Below are positions 54,601-58,087 of a DNA stretch of 64,000 nt, piece after piece; position 1 is the first letter of the stretch; each line of letters begins with the position of its first letter. A model generated the notes under the pieces. That model searched no databases and was not told the origin of the DNA. It was given only the letters and a program-made list of their open reading frames with translations. The position numbers and the translations under genes are program-made. The DNA is from Perognathus longimembris pacificus (lineage: Eukaryota; Chordata; Mammalia; Rodentia; Heteromyidae): the NCBI RefSeq assembly GCF_023159225.1, contig NC_063168.1:49741776-49805775 (forward strand), written 5' to 3'.

Positions 54601-56328
54601 AAGTTTTTCCATTTTACAGACAAATATATACTGAGCTCATAATCTAATAGGTATCAGGTACAATACTGAAAATAGTTTTCAACAAAGCAAATGTGATGAG
54701 GTGTATGTGATTGAGATTTATGTTCTGGGAGAAGAAAAAAAAACATCAAATAGGTAATTATGAACATGGAAAGAAAATTTACTGGCTGAAGTTATGGAAA
54801 CAACTCAGTTGCCCTAAAATAGCCTAAGAAAATATGTTTACACACACATAAACACACATTTTATTTATCTGTTAAGAAGAATAATGTCATGGGCAGGAAA
54901 ATGGATGGGACTGGAAAAACTATGTTAAGTGATGTAAGTTAGGCTCAGAGAGACAATAAGTACATGTTTTTTCTCATGTGGAAGATAAAACATATGAAAA
55001 TACATACATATATATTTTTTATTTGTACACAAATTGGCTAAATAAATATGACATATACAAGTGTGGATTCTCATGGTAAAACATGTTTTGTCTGAAGTGG
55101 TGAGGCTTAATGCTTGAATGGGAAGAGGAAGGGTGATAAATAGTCATAATATTCACCATATATAAGTGAAAATAAACTAGGTAAAGGGATGGGGTAGATG
55201 GGAAGGATGATGAAAAGGGGTGACTGATAAAGATGCACTGTATTTAGAAACTGACATGTTCAACTGAAACCTCTTTACATAACTATTAAAAGATAATAAA
55301 AATAAAGCTGGGCATTGGTGATTGGTGGTTCACACCTATTATCCTTGCTATTCAAGAGGCTGAGATCTGAGGTGAGGTTTGAAGCAATCTCAGCAAAAAT
55401 GTTGGTAAGAGTCATCTCCAGTTAACCACCAGAAAACCAGAAGTGGTGCTGTGGCTCAAAATGATAGAGCATGAGTCTTGAGTGAAAAAGCTCAGAGGGA
55501 GCACCTAGAGATCAAGTCTCATGACTGATTCCCGCCCCCCACCAAAAAAATAAAAGGTTTAATTAAATTTAATAATAAAAAATAAAAGTAAACAGGAAAT
55601 TTAAGAAGTGACCGTTTTTAAAACAATGTCTGGCAGAGAATTCTGGAATTAGAGCCAGCTTCATTAATTTAAACTCTTAATAAAATTATTCACATTATAC
55701 ATTATTTCACAGGTCACACAATGTTTAATGAAAAAAATCTGAAAGGGAGAGATGCTAGGATTTGAATTCAAGGCCTCTTATTTGTAGACGTTCTATCATT
55801 GAGCTGTGCCTTTAAGTTTAACAAATATTTTCTCATTTAAGTCTTACAACAGCCCCATGAGACAGTTACTGACTTCTTATACAAGTGGAGAAAATTAAGG
55901 TTTATAGACGGTAACTACTAGGACCCTAATTCAACCACTAGTCTTCCAGTTCTAGTCCAGTATCTTTTCTGCCACATCATTACCAGATGCGATGTTCTTA
56001 GAATCCCATTTGCCCTTTGTGAATTACTTTTTTATGAATTTCAGTTGCTAGCAACAAAATATATTTAGCATGTAAAAAAGATTAGATAGCTTTTCAATTT
56101 ATCAAGTAGCTACATTTATTTTACTGTCATATATAAAGGTTGGAAACCAATTTTTCTTCTAAAGACAAAGCAAATAGGTTTGTTGTCTTGATAGAGAAGG
56201 ATACGCCCACTCCAGTTTGAGCTTCTCAGGAGGCAGTTCTGTTCTGATGTCATCATAGTTGTCAACATCAGAAGGAATGAACATCGTAATTGGCCGACCT
56301 CGCATAAACATTTTAATATATTCTCCTT
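9991..56328 (-). CDS. EML4: EML4, echinoderm microtubule-associated protein-like 4, exons 7-23 (3' part of gene)
   Basis: EML4 binds and stabilises microtubules in interphase and at the mitotic spindle. The 17 exons found here splice to 2276 coding bases (about 757 codons plus a TAA stop at 9991-9993). Each has an AG acceptor, a GT donor and a phase matching its neighbours. The product is nearly identical to mammalian EML4 as I recall it: HELP motif (exons 7-8), two tandem beta-propellers built of WD-like repeats (TAPE domain, exons 8-23), then an acidic, Ser/Glu-rich tail. Paralogues EML1-3 lack this tail, which makes the EML4 call secure. The N-terminal coiled coil and basic linker (exons 1-6) are not in the window; no match to exon 6 was found up to 64000. 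Exon numbers follow the human gene from memory. Introns range from 84 bases (intron 15) to 7.5 kb (intron 17). No frameshift or premature stop was seen, so this is an intact gene. Confidence 0.97.
10792..10997 (-). mobile_element. IDL-Geo SINE, young subfamily (EML4 intron 22)
   Basis: Complete copy with a perfect 17-base duplication, aaagtggaattatttta, at 10775-10791 and 10998-11014. Confidence 0.92.
11266..11396 (-). CDS. EML4: EML4 exon 22 (WD repeat)
   Basis: 131 bases: 2 bases completing Gly, then 43 codons, [20 protein letters not shown] to [10 protein letters not shown]. It includes [18 protein letters not shown], a propeller blade identical to human. Acceptor TTTCCTAG, donor GTGAGC. 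Confidence 0.97.
11843..12047 (+). mobile_element. B1/7SL-headed SINE with Geo tail
   Basis: Diverged dimer: GTGCCAGTGACTCATGGCTG head, then CAGAAGTGGAGTATGGCTCA tail. Confidence 0.65.
12150..12371 (-). mobile_element. IDL-Geo SINE
   Basis: Older subfamily with a long poly-T start and a small tandem duplication (gagcactgagcactg). Confidence 0.9.
12488..12595 (+). mobile_element. Degenerate ID-like monomer
   Basis: GGGGTTGGATATGGGTCAAA and GCCTAGCAAGCACCC match an ID head, followed by an A/C-rich tail. Confidence 0.55.
12840..13020. other. Unidentified GC-rich island inside EML4 intron 21
   Basis: About 170 bases rich in C and G and in CpG (gctgcggtggcctccggtgc, tggcccggccacttcctg) in AT-rich intron DNA. 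The minus strand reads openly with an RRKKKKF-like basic run, suggesting a fragment of a processed pseudogene, but I do not recognise a parent. Confidence 0.3.
13116..13323 (+). mobile_element. IDL-Geo SINE, young subfamily
   Basis: A nearly ideal copy: A box GCCTAGTGGCAAGAG, B box GGTTCGATTCC, Geo half with GAGCGGGAAGAAG, poly(A). Perfect 15-base duplication aaaatccttttacag at 13101-13115 and 13324-13338. Confidence 0.95.
13339..13419 (+). mobile_element. B1-like monomer
   Basis: Reads GCATGGTGATATACACCTGCC ... GGAGGCTGAGACAGG ... GACCTTGTCTTA, a 7SL-derived monomer without a Geo half. Confidence 0.6.
13470..13990 (+). mobile_element. Old L1 3' end fragment
   Basis: Resembles mammalian L1M 3' sequence: 'gaaaatagtctgccagttc', 'acttagcaattctcctt', 'catagcagcattatt', 'ggctgctagggtggagtgg'. 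No open reading frame. Confidence 0.6.
14226..14425 (+). mobile_element. Old B1 + ID-like dimer
   Basis: Left half is 7SL-like. The right half (GGGTTTGGATCAACTGGTAG ... GCCTTGAGTTCAAACTC) is a tRNA/ID-like monomer without the Geo insert. Confidence 0.55.
14527..14625 (-). CDS. EML4: EML4 exon 21 (WD repeat)
   Basis: 99 bases: 2 bases completing Trp, 32 codons beginning [20 protein letters not shown] and ending LGFQVF, then 1 base of Gly. After the Trp the human protein reads DIPNGC, so three of the first four residues differ here (NIQDGC) in an otherwise near-identical exon. Acceptor AAATTTCAAG, donor GTAAGA. Confidence 0.95.
15159..15246 (-). CDS. EML4: EML4 exon 20 (WD repeat)
   Basis: 88 bases: 29 codons, [20 protein letters not shown] then NSGDYEILY, plus 1 base of the following Trp. 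A canonical GH...DWS blade. Acceptor TTTCCTCCTAG, donor GTAAGT. In human EML4 this is the exon joined to ALK in fusion variant 2. The next intron here is only 533 bases. Confidence 0.97.
16845..17074 (-). mobile_element. B1/7SL-headed SINE with Geo tail
   Basis: Well-preserved dimer; the minus strand has the TAATCCTAGCTACTCAGGAG 7SL box and the Geo half. Confidence 0.8.
17092..17289 (-). mobile_element. IDL-Geo SINE
   Basis: Older full-length copy lying just beyond a B1-headed element. Confidence 0.85.
17331..17400 (+). mobile_element. Internally deleted IDL-Geo SINE
   Basis: About 70 bases: ID-like start joined at GTGCT directly to the Geo end (CAGGTCCTGAGTGGCAAAA), losing the middle. Confidence 0.65.
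17428..17640 (-). mobile_element. B1/7SL-headed SINE with Geo tail
   Basis: Old dimer on the minus strand. Confidence 0.7.
18706..18892 (-). mobile_element. IDL-Geo SINE inserted in a MIR
   Basis: Full-length older copy. The CTCAGTTTCTTCATCTGTAA core of a MIR follows at once. Confidence 0.8.
18893..18985 (+). mobile_element. MIR remnant
   Basis: Contains CTCAGTTTCTTCATCTGTAA and GGATTAAATCACATTTG, hallmarks of the MIR core. Confidence 0.65.
19770..19985 (-). mobile_element. IDL-Geo SINE
   Basis: Older full-length copy. Just 5' of it an inverted repeat of about 25 bases (19686-19738) contains agcaaaataaacttcag and its complement. Confidence 0.85.
20451..20480 (+). repeat. (GT)n microsatellite
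   Basis: About 15 pure GT units in EML4 intron 19, followed by a degenerate minus-strand B1 piece at 20495-20593. Confidence 0.95.
20845..21055 (+). mobile_element. IDL-Geo SINE
   Basis: Full-length older copy flanked by accaccttaag-type duplications (about 20833 and 21056); has a short (TA)n in the linker. Confidence 0.85.
21289..21386 (-). CDS. EML4: EML4 exon 19 (WD repeat)
   Basis: 98 bases: 2 bases completing Asp, then 32 codons, [20 protein letters not shown] then [12 protein letters not shown]. '[13 protein letters not shown]' is a WD strand pair. The human protein has YGRCT here. Acceptor TTCATTCTAG, donor GTAAGT. Confidence 0.97.
22055..22130 (+). mobile_element. Plain ID element
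   Basis: Single tRNA-Ala-like monomer, GGCTGGAGATGAAGTTCAAT ... GCCTAGCATG ... CAATCCCCAGTACC, with an A-rich tail and no Geo half. Confidence 0.75.
22142..22375 (+). mobile_element. B1 + ID-like dimer
   Basis: 7SL-like head, then an ID-like right half starting GGGCTGGAGGTATGGCTCAC, without the usual Geo end. Confidence 0.6.
22680..23420 (-). mobile_element. Cluster of decayed ID-like and B1-like SINEs
   Basis: At least four antisense pieces in a row: ID-like (about 22685-22770, 23015-23095, 23110-23195) and B1-like (about 22795-22990, 23215-23410). Borders are approximate. Confidence 0.55.
23777..23865 (-). CDS. EML4: EML4 exon 18 (WD repeat)
   Basis: 89 bases: 1 base completing Arg, 29 codons reading [20 protein letters not shown] then QLSVMRYSI, and 1 base of the next Asp. 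Acceptor TTTTTAACAG, donor GTAGGC. Identical to the human protein as I recall it. Confidence 0.97.
24112..24553 (-). mobile_element. B1/7SL-headed SINE with Geo tail, split by an IDL-Geo
   Basis: Geo half at 24112-24221 and 7SL half at 24418-24553, interrupted by the element at 24222-24417. Confidence 0.75.
24222..24417 (-). mobile_element. IDL-Geo SINE nested in an older SINE
   Basis: Full-length copy inside the B1-headed dimer, so it is the younger of the two. Confidence 0.8.
24826..25060 (+). mobile_element. B1/7SL-headed SINE with Geo tail
   Basis: GTGGTGTCAGAGGCACACTC head and GCCTTGAGCAAAAAAGCTGA tail; diverged. Confidence 0.65.
25251..25322 (+). mobile_element. Internally deleted IDL-Geo SINE with poly(A)
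   Basis: Only about 58 bases plus poly(A): ID start to GAGTGCT, then the Geo end GAGTCCAAGCCCCAGGACTGG. Flanked by agaagatggagga on both sides (about 25237 and 25322). Confidence 0.75.
25468..25689 (+). mobile_element. IDL-Geo SINE
   Basis: Complete copy with long poly(A) and a small duplication (cagtgctcagtgctcag). Flanked by agtacacgaaag at about 25456 and 25689. Confidence 0.92.
27048..27272 (+). mobile_element. B1/7SL-headed SINE with Geo tail
   Basis: CTCAGGAGGCTGAGATCTGA box and Geo end CAAGCCCCAGAACTGGCAC are both clear. Confidence 0.75.
27690..27835 (+). mobile_element. B1-like SINE fragment
   Basis: Head and centre of the B1-headed dimer, broken off inside the tail (CAAAAAGCCAGAGGGGAAG). 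Confidence 0.5.
27870..27985 (-). mobile_element. B1-like monomer
   Basis: Antisense 7SL-type box (ttccaaagtaactaggatta), old. Confidence 0.45.
28030..28258 (+). mobile_element. B1/7SL-headed SINE with Geo tail
   Basis: Complete diverged dimer whose 3' end leads straight into a CA repeat, which probably grew from the SINE tail. Confidence 0.7.
28259..28323 (+). repeat. (CA)n microsatellite
   Basis: About 22 pure CA units preceded by impure ones; starts at the end of a SINE. Confidence 0.95.
28686..28910 (+). mobile_element. IDL-Geo SINE
   Basis: Full-length older copy; A-rich tail with CAAAA units; flanked by ccatataaag duplications (28679 and 28910). Confidence 0.88.
28915..29240 (+). mobile_element. 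L1 ORF2 fragment (reverse transcriptase region), broken
   Basis: Sequence such as ccaatattcttcatgaatgg and aatcatctcaataaaccaga is typical of L1 ORF2. It has many stops and is a dead remnant. Confidence 0.65.
29417..29615 (+). mobile_element. IDL-Geo SINE
   Basis: Older copy with small deletions in the ID half and a (TAAA)n tail. Confidence 0.85.
30193..30394 (+). mobile_element. IDL-Geo SINE
   Basis: Near full-length; about 10 bases missing before AAGAAGCC; flanked by caactagcatcact / caaatagcatcact. Confidence 0.88.
30600..30684 (-). mobile_element. ID-like monomer fragment
   Basis: Antisense tRNA-like monomer (gtgctgaggatcaaatctgg ... ctaggcaagcattctg), no Geo half. Confidence 0.6.
31338..31405 (-). 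CDS. EML4: EML4 exon 17 (WD repeat)
   Basis: 68 bases: 22 codons ([20 protein letters not shown] then SG) plus 2 bases of the next Arg. A short exon giving the first two strands of a blade. Acceptor CTTTTCTAG, donor GTAGGA (weak at +4). The 7.5 kb intron after it is the longest complete intron in the window. Confidence 0.96.
31922..32131 (-). mobile_element. IDL-Geo SINE, young subfamily
   Basis: Complete copy with the diagnostic CpG sites; duplication tagctaactt at 31914-31923 and 32132-32141. Confidence 0.92.
32313..32508 (-). mobile_element. IDL-Geo SINE
   Basis: Older copy in intron 16, only 40 bases from exon 16. Confidence 0.85.
32548..32679 (-). CDS. EML4: EML4 exon 16 (WD repeat)
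   Basis: 132 bases, 44 whole codons. It opens with [20 protein letters not shown] and continues [24 protein letters not shown]. The GH...D...W pattern is a clear WD repeat of the second propeller. Small changes from human (CMWNSAEH for CLWNSMEH). Acceptor CATTTTTAG, donor GTGAGT. Confidence 0.97.
32764..32889 (-). CDS. EML4: EML4 exon 15 (WD repeat)
   Basis: 126 bases, 42 whole codons: [20 protein letters not shown] then [20 protein letters not shown] and VQ. The human protein reads PDQYG and ILRGTFN; here they are PDHYG and ILRATFN. Acceptor TTTTTCTAG, donor GTAAGC. Intron 15, which follows it, is only 84 bases long. Confidence 0.97.
33080..33595 (-). mobile_element. Old SINE compound split by an IDL-Geo
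   Basis: ID-like antisense piece (33087-33162), another tRNA-like half (33165-33258) and a B1-like half (33465-33595), the last two separated by a later insertion. Confidence 0.55.
33262..33461 (-). mobile_element. IDL-Geo SINE
   Basis: Full-length; duplication of cagctaggctttt around 33251 and 33465. Confidence 0.9.
34250..34475 (-). mobile_element. B1/7SL-headed SINE with Geo tail
   Basis: Complete diverged dimer on the minus strand. Confidence 0.7.
34735..34886 (-). CDS. EML4: EML4 exon 14 (WD repeat)
   Basis: 152 bases: 2 bases completing Gly, then 50 codons from [20 protein letters not shown] to DLNPEREIE. It contains the AHDG...[16 protein letters not shown] blade, a textbook WD repeat. 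Acceptor CTCATCATAG, donor GTAAGG. Identical to the human sequence as far as I recall. Confidence 0.97.
35057..35267 (+). mobile_element. IDL-Geo SINE, young subfamily
   Basis: Complete copy with poly(A); perfect duplication aaagacaggtagt at 35044-35056 and 35268-35280. Confidence 0.93.
35640..35715 (-). mobile_element. IDL monomer fragment
   Basis: Only the ID-like half is present (gtggtactgaggaatcgaac ... aagcactgtaccactaagcc). Confidence 0.7.
35805..36048 (+). mobile_element. B1/7SL-headed SINE with Geo tail
   Basis: Clear dimer: CTATAATCCCAGCTACTCAG box and Geo end CAAGGCCCAGGACTTACAC. Confidence 0.78.
36050..36285 (+). mobile_element. L1 3' end fragment
   Basis: Sense L1 3' sequence: 'aaatgaaataagccaagctg', 'gttttcactcatatgtggaa'. 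No coding capacity. Confidence 0.65.
36286..36840 (-). mobile_element. L1 3' end fragment, opposite orientation, split by a young SINE
   Basis: Antisense L1: 'atggctgggtcatagggatg', 'gaggaacctccagacttctc', 'tacattcccaacagcagtgc'. Interrupted by the IDL-Geo at 36585-36797. Confidence 0.7.
36585..36797 (-). mobile_element. IDL-Geo SINE, young subfamily
   Basis: Complete copy inside an L1 remnant; 19-base duplication agggtataagcaatttttt at 36566-36584 and 36798-36816. Confidence 0.93.
37055..37430 (-). mobile_element. Two old B1-type SINE pieces
   Basis: Dimer-like piece at about 37055-37262 and a B1 monomer at about 37320-37430, both decayed. Confidence 0.5.
37655..37755 (+). repeat. Purine-rich (GAAA/GGAA)n tract
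   Basis: Mostly A and G over about 100 bases (aaagaaagaaagaaagaaaa and similar). Confidence 0.75.
38475..38705 (-). mobile_element. B1/7SL-headed SINE with Geo tail (first insertion of a three-SINE stack)
   Basis: Dimeric SINE with aaagattgttttt on its left (38462) and aaagattgtttt on its right (38706). Confidence 0.78.
38721..38942 (-). mobile_element. IDL-Geo SINE (second insertion of the stack)
   Basis: Older subfamily. Flanked by aagattgttttctt at 38707-38720 and 38944-38957. Confidence 0.9.
38958..39165 (-). mobile_element. IDL-Geo SINE, young subfamily (third insertion of the stack)
   Basis: Flanked by the 18-base duplication ccccaagattgttttctt at 38940-38957 and 39166-39183. Confidence 0.93.
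39685..39900 (+). mobile_element. Decayed B1-like SINE pair
   Basis: Contains GGCCAACCTGGGCTGGCC and GGTTGGGCACAGTGGTGCAC, typical 7SL-SINE pieces, rearranged. Confidence 0.45.
40828..41230 (+). mobile_element. Two B1/7SL-headed SINEs in a row
   Basis: First at about 40828-40975 (head mainly). Second at about 41003-41230, a complete dimer with the Geo half GCTATGGCTCTCAAGTGGTA. Confidence 0.7.
41275..41410 (+). mobile_element. Geo-like SINE fragment
   Basis: Degenerate right half (GGTGGCAGAACACTAG ... GCCCTAAGCTCAAACTC) about 280 bases from exon 13. Confidence 0.45.
41699..41834 (-). CDS. EML4: EML4 exon 13 (WD repeat)
   Basis: 136 bases: 45 codons ([20 protein letters not shown] to [12 protein letters not shown]) plus 1 base of Gly. 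It carries [12 protein letters not shown], a WD strand closing the first propeller. Acceptor TTCATTGTAG, donor GTAAAG. In the human gene, breaks in the intron after this exon give the commonest EML4-ALK fusion; here that intron is 34887-41698. Confidence 0.97.
41948..42082 (-). CDS. EML4: EML4 exon 12 (WD repeat)
   Basis: 135 bases, 45 whole codons from [20 protein letters not shown] to [13 protein letters not shown]. It includes [12 protein letters not shown], the blade in which EMLs have FWTW in place of the usual WD. Acceptor TTTTTCACAG, donor GTAAGG. It is separated from exon 13 by an intron of only 113 bases. Confidence 0.97.
42250..42447 (-). mobile_element. IDL-Geo SINE
   Basis: Full-length older copy about 170 bases upstream of exon 12. 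Confidence 0.88.
42548..42741 (-). mobile_element. IDL-Geo SINE
   Basis: Full-length, more diverged. Confidence 0.82.
43435..43692 (-). mobile_element. B1/7SL-headed SINE with Geo tail
   Basis: Complete dimer with a duplicated stretch in the Geo half (ggctagcactc-like motif occurs twice). Confidence 0.68.
43960..44055 (-). mobile_element. B1 monomer
   Basis: Antisense B1 end: taggctggcctggaacttgt, ctgggattataaccatgagc. Confidence 0.6.
44365..44570 (-). mobile_element. IDL-Geo SINE
   Basis: Full-length older copy; flanked by ataacagatttt / ataatagatttt. Confidence 0.9.
44809..45020 (-). mobile_element. IDL-Geo SINE, young subfamily
   Basis: Complete; 18-base duplication tctaataaaaaagttttt at 44791-44808 and 45021-45038. 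Confidence 0.93.
45054..45275 (+). mobile_element. IDL-Geo SINE
   Basis: Complete; (AAAT)n tail; duplication aaattgtcttactga at 45039-45053 and 45276-45290. Confidence 0.92.
45296..45490 (-). mobile_element. IDL-Geo SINE
   Basis: More diverged; duplication tcttactgaatttt at 45282-45295 and 45491-45504, overlapping that of the previous element. Confidence 0.87.
45722..45952 (-). mobile_element. B1/7SL-headed SINE with Geo tail
   Basis: Complete dimer on the minus strand. Confidence 0.72.
46490..46697 (-). mobile_element. IDL-Geo SINE
   Basis: Well preserved; flanked by agaaacttaggattt / agaaacttacgattt (46475 and 46700). Confidence 0.92.
46725..46925 (-). mobile_element. B1/7SL-headed SINE with Geo tail
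   Basis: Diverged dimer. Confidence 0.6.
47631..47726 (-). CDS. EML4: EML4 exon 11 (WD repeat)
   Basis: 96 bases, 32 whole codons: [20 protein letters not shown] then [12 protein letters not shown]. 'LTVWDW' is the WD strand. The human protein has AKGAEIK at the end; here it is SKTAEIK. Acceptor TTCGTTCAG, donor GTAAAT. About 1.3 kb around it (46930-48240) shows no SINE. Confidence 0.97.
48243..48355 (-). mobile_element. B1 monomer
   Basis: Antisense 7SL-like piece (ttgaggtagtttctcaggtt ... agcctccctagtactagaat). Confidence 0.5.
48431..48633 (+). mobile_element. IDL-Geo SINE
   Basis: Well preserved; flanked by aaaaaagcaacta (48418-48430 and about 48630-48642). Confidence 0.93.
48972..49076 (+). 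mobile_element. Plain ID element, recently inserted
   Basis: Single tRNA-Ala-like monomer, GGGCTGGGATGTAGCTCAGT to CGATCCCCAGTACC, with A-rich tail. Perfect 16-base duplication aaaactgaaacaatga at 48956-48971 and 49077-49092. Confidence 0.9.
50013..50123 (-). CDS. EML4: EML4 exon 10 (WD repeat)
   Basis: 111 bases, 37 whole codons in phase 0. It encodes [20 protein letters not shown] then [17 protein letters not shown]; the VRVWD is a canonical WD dipeptide strand. The human protein reads VTLSTLQ where this one reads VSLCTQQ, an ordinary divergence in a loop. Acceptor TTTTGCAG, donor GTAAGT. Confidence 0.97.
50355..50480 (-). mobile_element. MIR remnant
   Basis: Antisense MIR core: ataagaaaactgagataaag, then aaacttgaccaaagt. 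Confidence 0.55.
50545..50640 (-). mobile_element. B1 monomer, decayed
   Basis: Antisense: ctcaaatgatcctcctg, ctatggagctggaactacag. Confidence 0.5.
51297..51366 (-). CDS. EML4: EML4 exon 9 (WD repeat)
   Basis: 70 bases: 1 base completing Cys, then 23 codons reading [20 protein letters not shown] and DGR. This is a standard WD strand pair with the 'HPD' and 'ATGQ' turns typical of the EML first propeller. Acceptor CCTTTTAG, donor GTGAGC. Intron 8 behind it (2.7 kb) holds a B1-type SINE, a young IDL-Geo copy and an older one. Confidence 0.96.
51840..52075 (-). mobile_element. Decayed B1-type SINE
   Basis: Antisense ID/Geo-like start (tactggggtttaaactctac) and B1-like end (caagtagctaagattatggg). 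Confidence 0.5.
52468..52675 (+). mobile_element. IDL-Geo SINE
   Basis: Full-length older copy with an (AAAT)n tail. Confidence 0.87.
52860..53070 (-). mobile_element. IDL-Geo SINE, young subfamily
   Basis: Complete; duplication catctttttaaacac at 52845-52859 and 53071-53085. Confidence 0.93.
53343..53462 (-). mobile_element. B1 monomer, decayed
   Basis: Antisense B1-like: gggtcactttatgtagccca, gtgctgtaattataggcatg. Confidence 0.5.
54061..54210 (-). CDS. EML4: EML4 exon 8 (HELP motif and first propeller blade)
   Basis: 150 bases: 1 base completing Ala, 49 codons from [16 protein letters not shown] to YLGHTDCVK, then 2 bases of a split Cys codon. It carries the hydrophobic [13 protein letters not shown] core of the HELP region and the first WD-type GH element (LGHTD). 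The acceptor belongs to the U12-like intron 7. The donor, TG|GTTGGTAT, is a weak U2 site. The exon is a multiple of three with equal entry and exit phase, so skipping it would keep the frame. Confidence 0.97.
54284..54487 (+). mobile_element. IDL-Geo SINE, 75 bases from exon 8
   Basis: Full-length older copy inside the U12-like intron; flanked by aaaaggatacttagggagg / aaaaggatccttaggga. Confidence 0.9.
54840..55305 (+). mobile_element. L1 3' UTR fragment
   Basis: Sense L1-type 3' sequence: 'aaaatggatgggactggaaa', 'atgtaagttaggctcagaga', then an A-rich end. A B1-headed SINE follows directly. Confidence 0.6.
55306..55555 (+). mobile_element. B1/7SL-headed SINE with Geo tail
   Basis: Complete dimer with the Geo half GTGGTGCTGTGGCTCAAAAT. 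Confidence 0.75.
55805..55985 (-). mobile_element. MIR remnant
   Basis: Antisense MIR: aagtcttacaacagccccat, agtggagaaaattaagg, taattcaaccactagtcttc. Confidence 0.6.
56205..56328 (-). CDS. EML4: EML4 exon 7 (start of HELP motif)
   Basis: 124 bases, entered with 2 bases of a split Glu codon and left with 2 bases of a split Ala codon. It encodes [16 protein letters not shown] and later [10 protein letters not shown], the start of the HELP (hydrophobic EML protein) motif that packs under the first propeller. The acceptor is TTTTAACAG. The donor, GTATCCTTC, is not a normal U2 donor but fits the U12 consensus (see the intron 7 entry). In human EML4 the preceding exon 6 is a common ALK fusion breakpoint; that exon lies outside the window. 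Confidence 0.97.
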
Positions 56329-56835
56329 CTGTTAAAACATAAAAGTTAAGTCACATATATTTTTGTATGATTGTATAAAAGTAGATTACTACTTCAAAGT
56401 TTTACTTTCATTATATGTAGCTGTTTTTGTTATGTATCATTTGGCATACAGAAAACAAAGTGATACTATAAAGATACATTCTAAAACACTGTAAAAAAAT
56501 AACTATTTCCTTGAGGACAGCTATTTCCATAATTCAAACATAATTTATCTGTTCAAGTTAACAGATTTCTACAGTGCCAGGAAGGTTGAGATAGAAAAAC
56601 ATAAAAGAAAATGTTTGGTGATAGATATTTCTCTAACTGTTGACTCTTAACGGTTCAAGAGAATTTATCTGAATAGACAAAAACCATTTCCATTATGCTA
56701 CTTGATCAACCTATTCATTAATAACACACACAAAACAGGACCCCACAAACTAGAAAGCTCTGCACAGCAAAGGAAACCATCAGTAGGGTAAAAAGACAGA
56801 AGGGGTTAATCTCTAAAATAAGAAAGAAATGCCTA

Positions 56836-57030
56836 GGGGCTGGGAATGTGGCTTAGGATAGAGAGTTGCCATGAAACCCTGGGTTCGATTCTTCAGCACC
56901 ACATAAACAGAAAAGGCCAGATAGTGGCGCTGTGGCTCAAGAGGTAGAGTGTTAGCCTTGAGCAAAAATAAGCCAGGGACAGTGCTCAGGCCCTGAGTCC
57001 CCAGTCCCAGGACTGGGGGGGGGGGGAAAG
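56836..57030 (+). mobile_element. IDL-Geo SINE ending in a G run
   Basis: Older copy with small losses in the ID half; the tail is replaced by about 12 Gs (57016-57027) before AAAG. Confidence 0.85.
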
Positions 57031-57074
57031 CCTGTAATTCAATAGTAAAAGCAACAAAAACAAAATCAAACTCA

Positions 57075-57440
57075 GCCAGGTATATGGATAGCTGGCATGC
57101 CTCTAATCCTAGCTGCTAAAAGCCTATGATCTGAGGATCCCAGTTTGAAGCCAGCTAGGCAGGAAAGTCCCTAAAACTCTCATCTCTAACCAGCAAAAAG
57201 CTGAAATTGAGCAACCAAGCACCAATGGCTTATGCTTGTAATCCTAGCTACTAGGCTGAGATCTGAGGATCAGATTCAAAGTCAGCCTGGAAAAGAAGTC
57301 TATGAGATTCTCATTTCCAATTACCTACCAACATACCAAAAGTGAAGTTATGGCTCAGGTGGTATAACACTAGCCTTGAGCAAAGAAGCTCAGGGATAGA
57401 TAGCATCCAGGCCTTGAGTTCAAGCTCCAGGGCGGGCACA
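57075..57440 (+). mobile_element. Two B1/7SL-headed SINEs, second inserted into the first
   Basis: The first (about 57075-57205) stops within its tail. The second (about 57206-57440) is a complete dimer ending CAAGCTCCAGGGCGGGCAC. Confidence 0.65.
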
Positions 57441-57898
57441 AAAATAAGTGAATGGATAAATGTCTAGGGTCAAATCAATATTTGCAATAAACATTTTACA
57501 ATACTTTATGAAACAAGAGATTGTTTTTTATTCATCCAAAATCTAAAACAACCACCTTTAACTCCATTCCACCTATCCCTGCCCTTAGCATTCCAATGAC
57601 CTACATACAGATAGGTTTGATGTTAGTGATTGTAAAATGGTTACAAAAGAATGTAAAACGGAAAGAGAAAGAAAAGCATAGGAAATGTCTGAATAATGGG
57701 CATCTTGCTTGGCATGATATGAAAATAGTAGTGAACCATCTGAAAATAGAATCATTAAGCAGAGGCTGATACACTCTCAAGACTTCTAATAATGACATAA
57801 TCCAGTAATTCATAATTCAGTTTTTTATATACTATCAGCTATGAAAGACAAATTACTTGCAAAATGTCTGCTATTTTTCAGATTAAAAGTTGTGTGCT

Positions 57899-58087
57899 GG
57901 GGCTGGGAATATGGCCTAGTGGCATGAAGCCCTGGGTTTGATTCCCCAGCACCACATATATAGAAAACGGCCAGAAGTCATGCTGTGGCTCAAGTGGCAG
58001 AGTGCTAGCCTTGAGCAAAGAGAAGCCAGGGACAGTGCTCAGGCCCTGAGTCCAAGGCCCAGGACTGCTCCCCCCCCCAAAAAAAGT
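57899..58087 (+). mobile_element. IDL-Geo SINE
   Basis: Older copy lacking about 20 bases of the ID anticodon-like region; flanked by aaaagttgtgtg / aaaagttgtatg. Confidence 0.88.

Larger units (their letters stand above)
54211..56204 (-). other. EML4: EML4 intron 7, probable U12-type (minor spliceosome) intron
   Basis: The 5' splice site is GTATCCTT (56204 down to 56197), the exact U12-type GT-AG donor. A branch-point motif CCTTAAC lies at 54231-54225, leaving about 15 bases to the AG at 54212-54211, within the short spacing required for U12 introns. There is no long polypyrimidine tract. The intron also holds L1, MIR and IDL-Geo remnants. Confidence 0.85.

Noticed and set aside
57521..57769. 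82-codon frame in intron 6 as a possible EML4 exon
   Set aside because: It does not match the expected exon 6 sequence, has no matching splice phase and shows no conserved motif.
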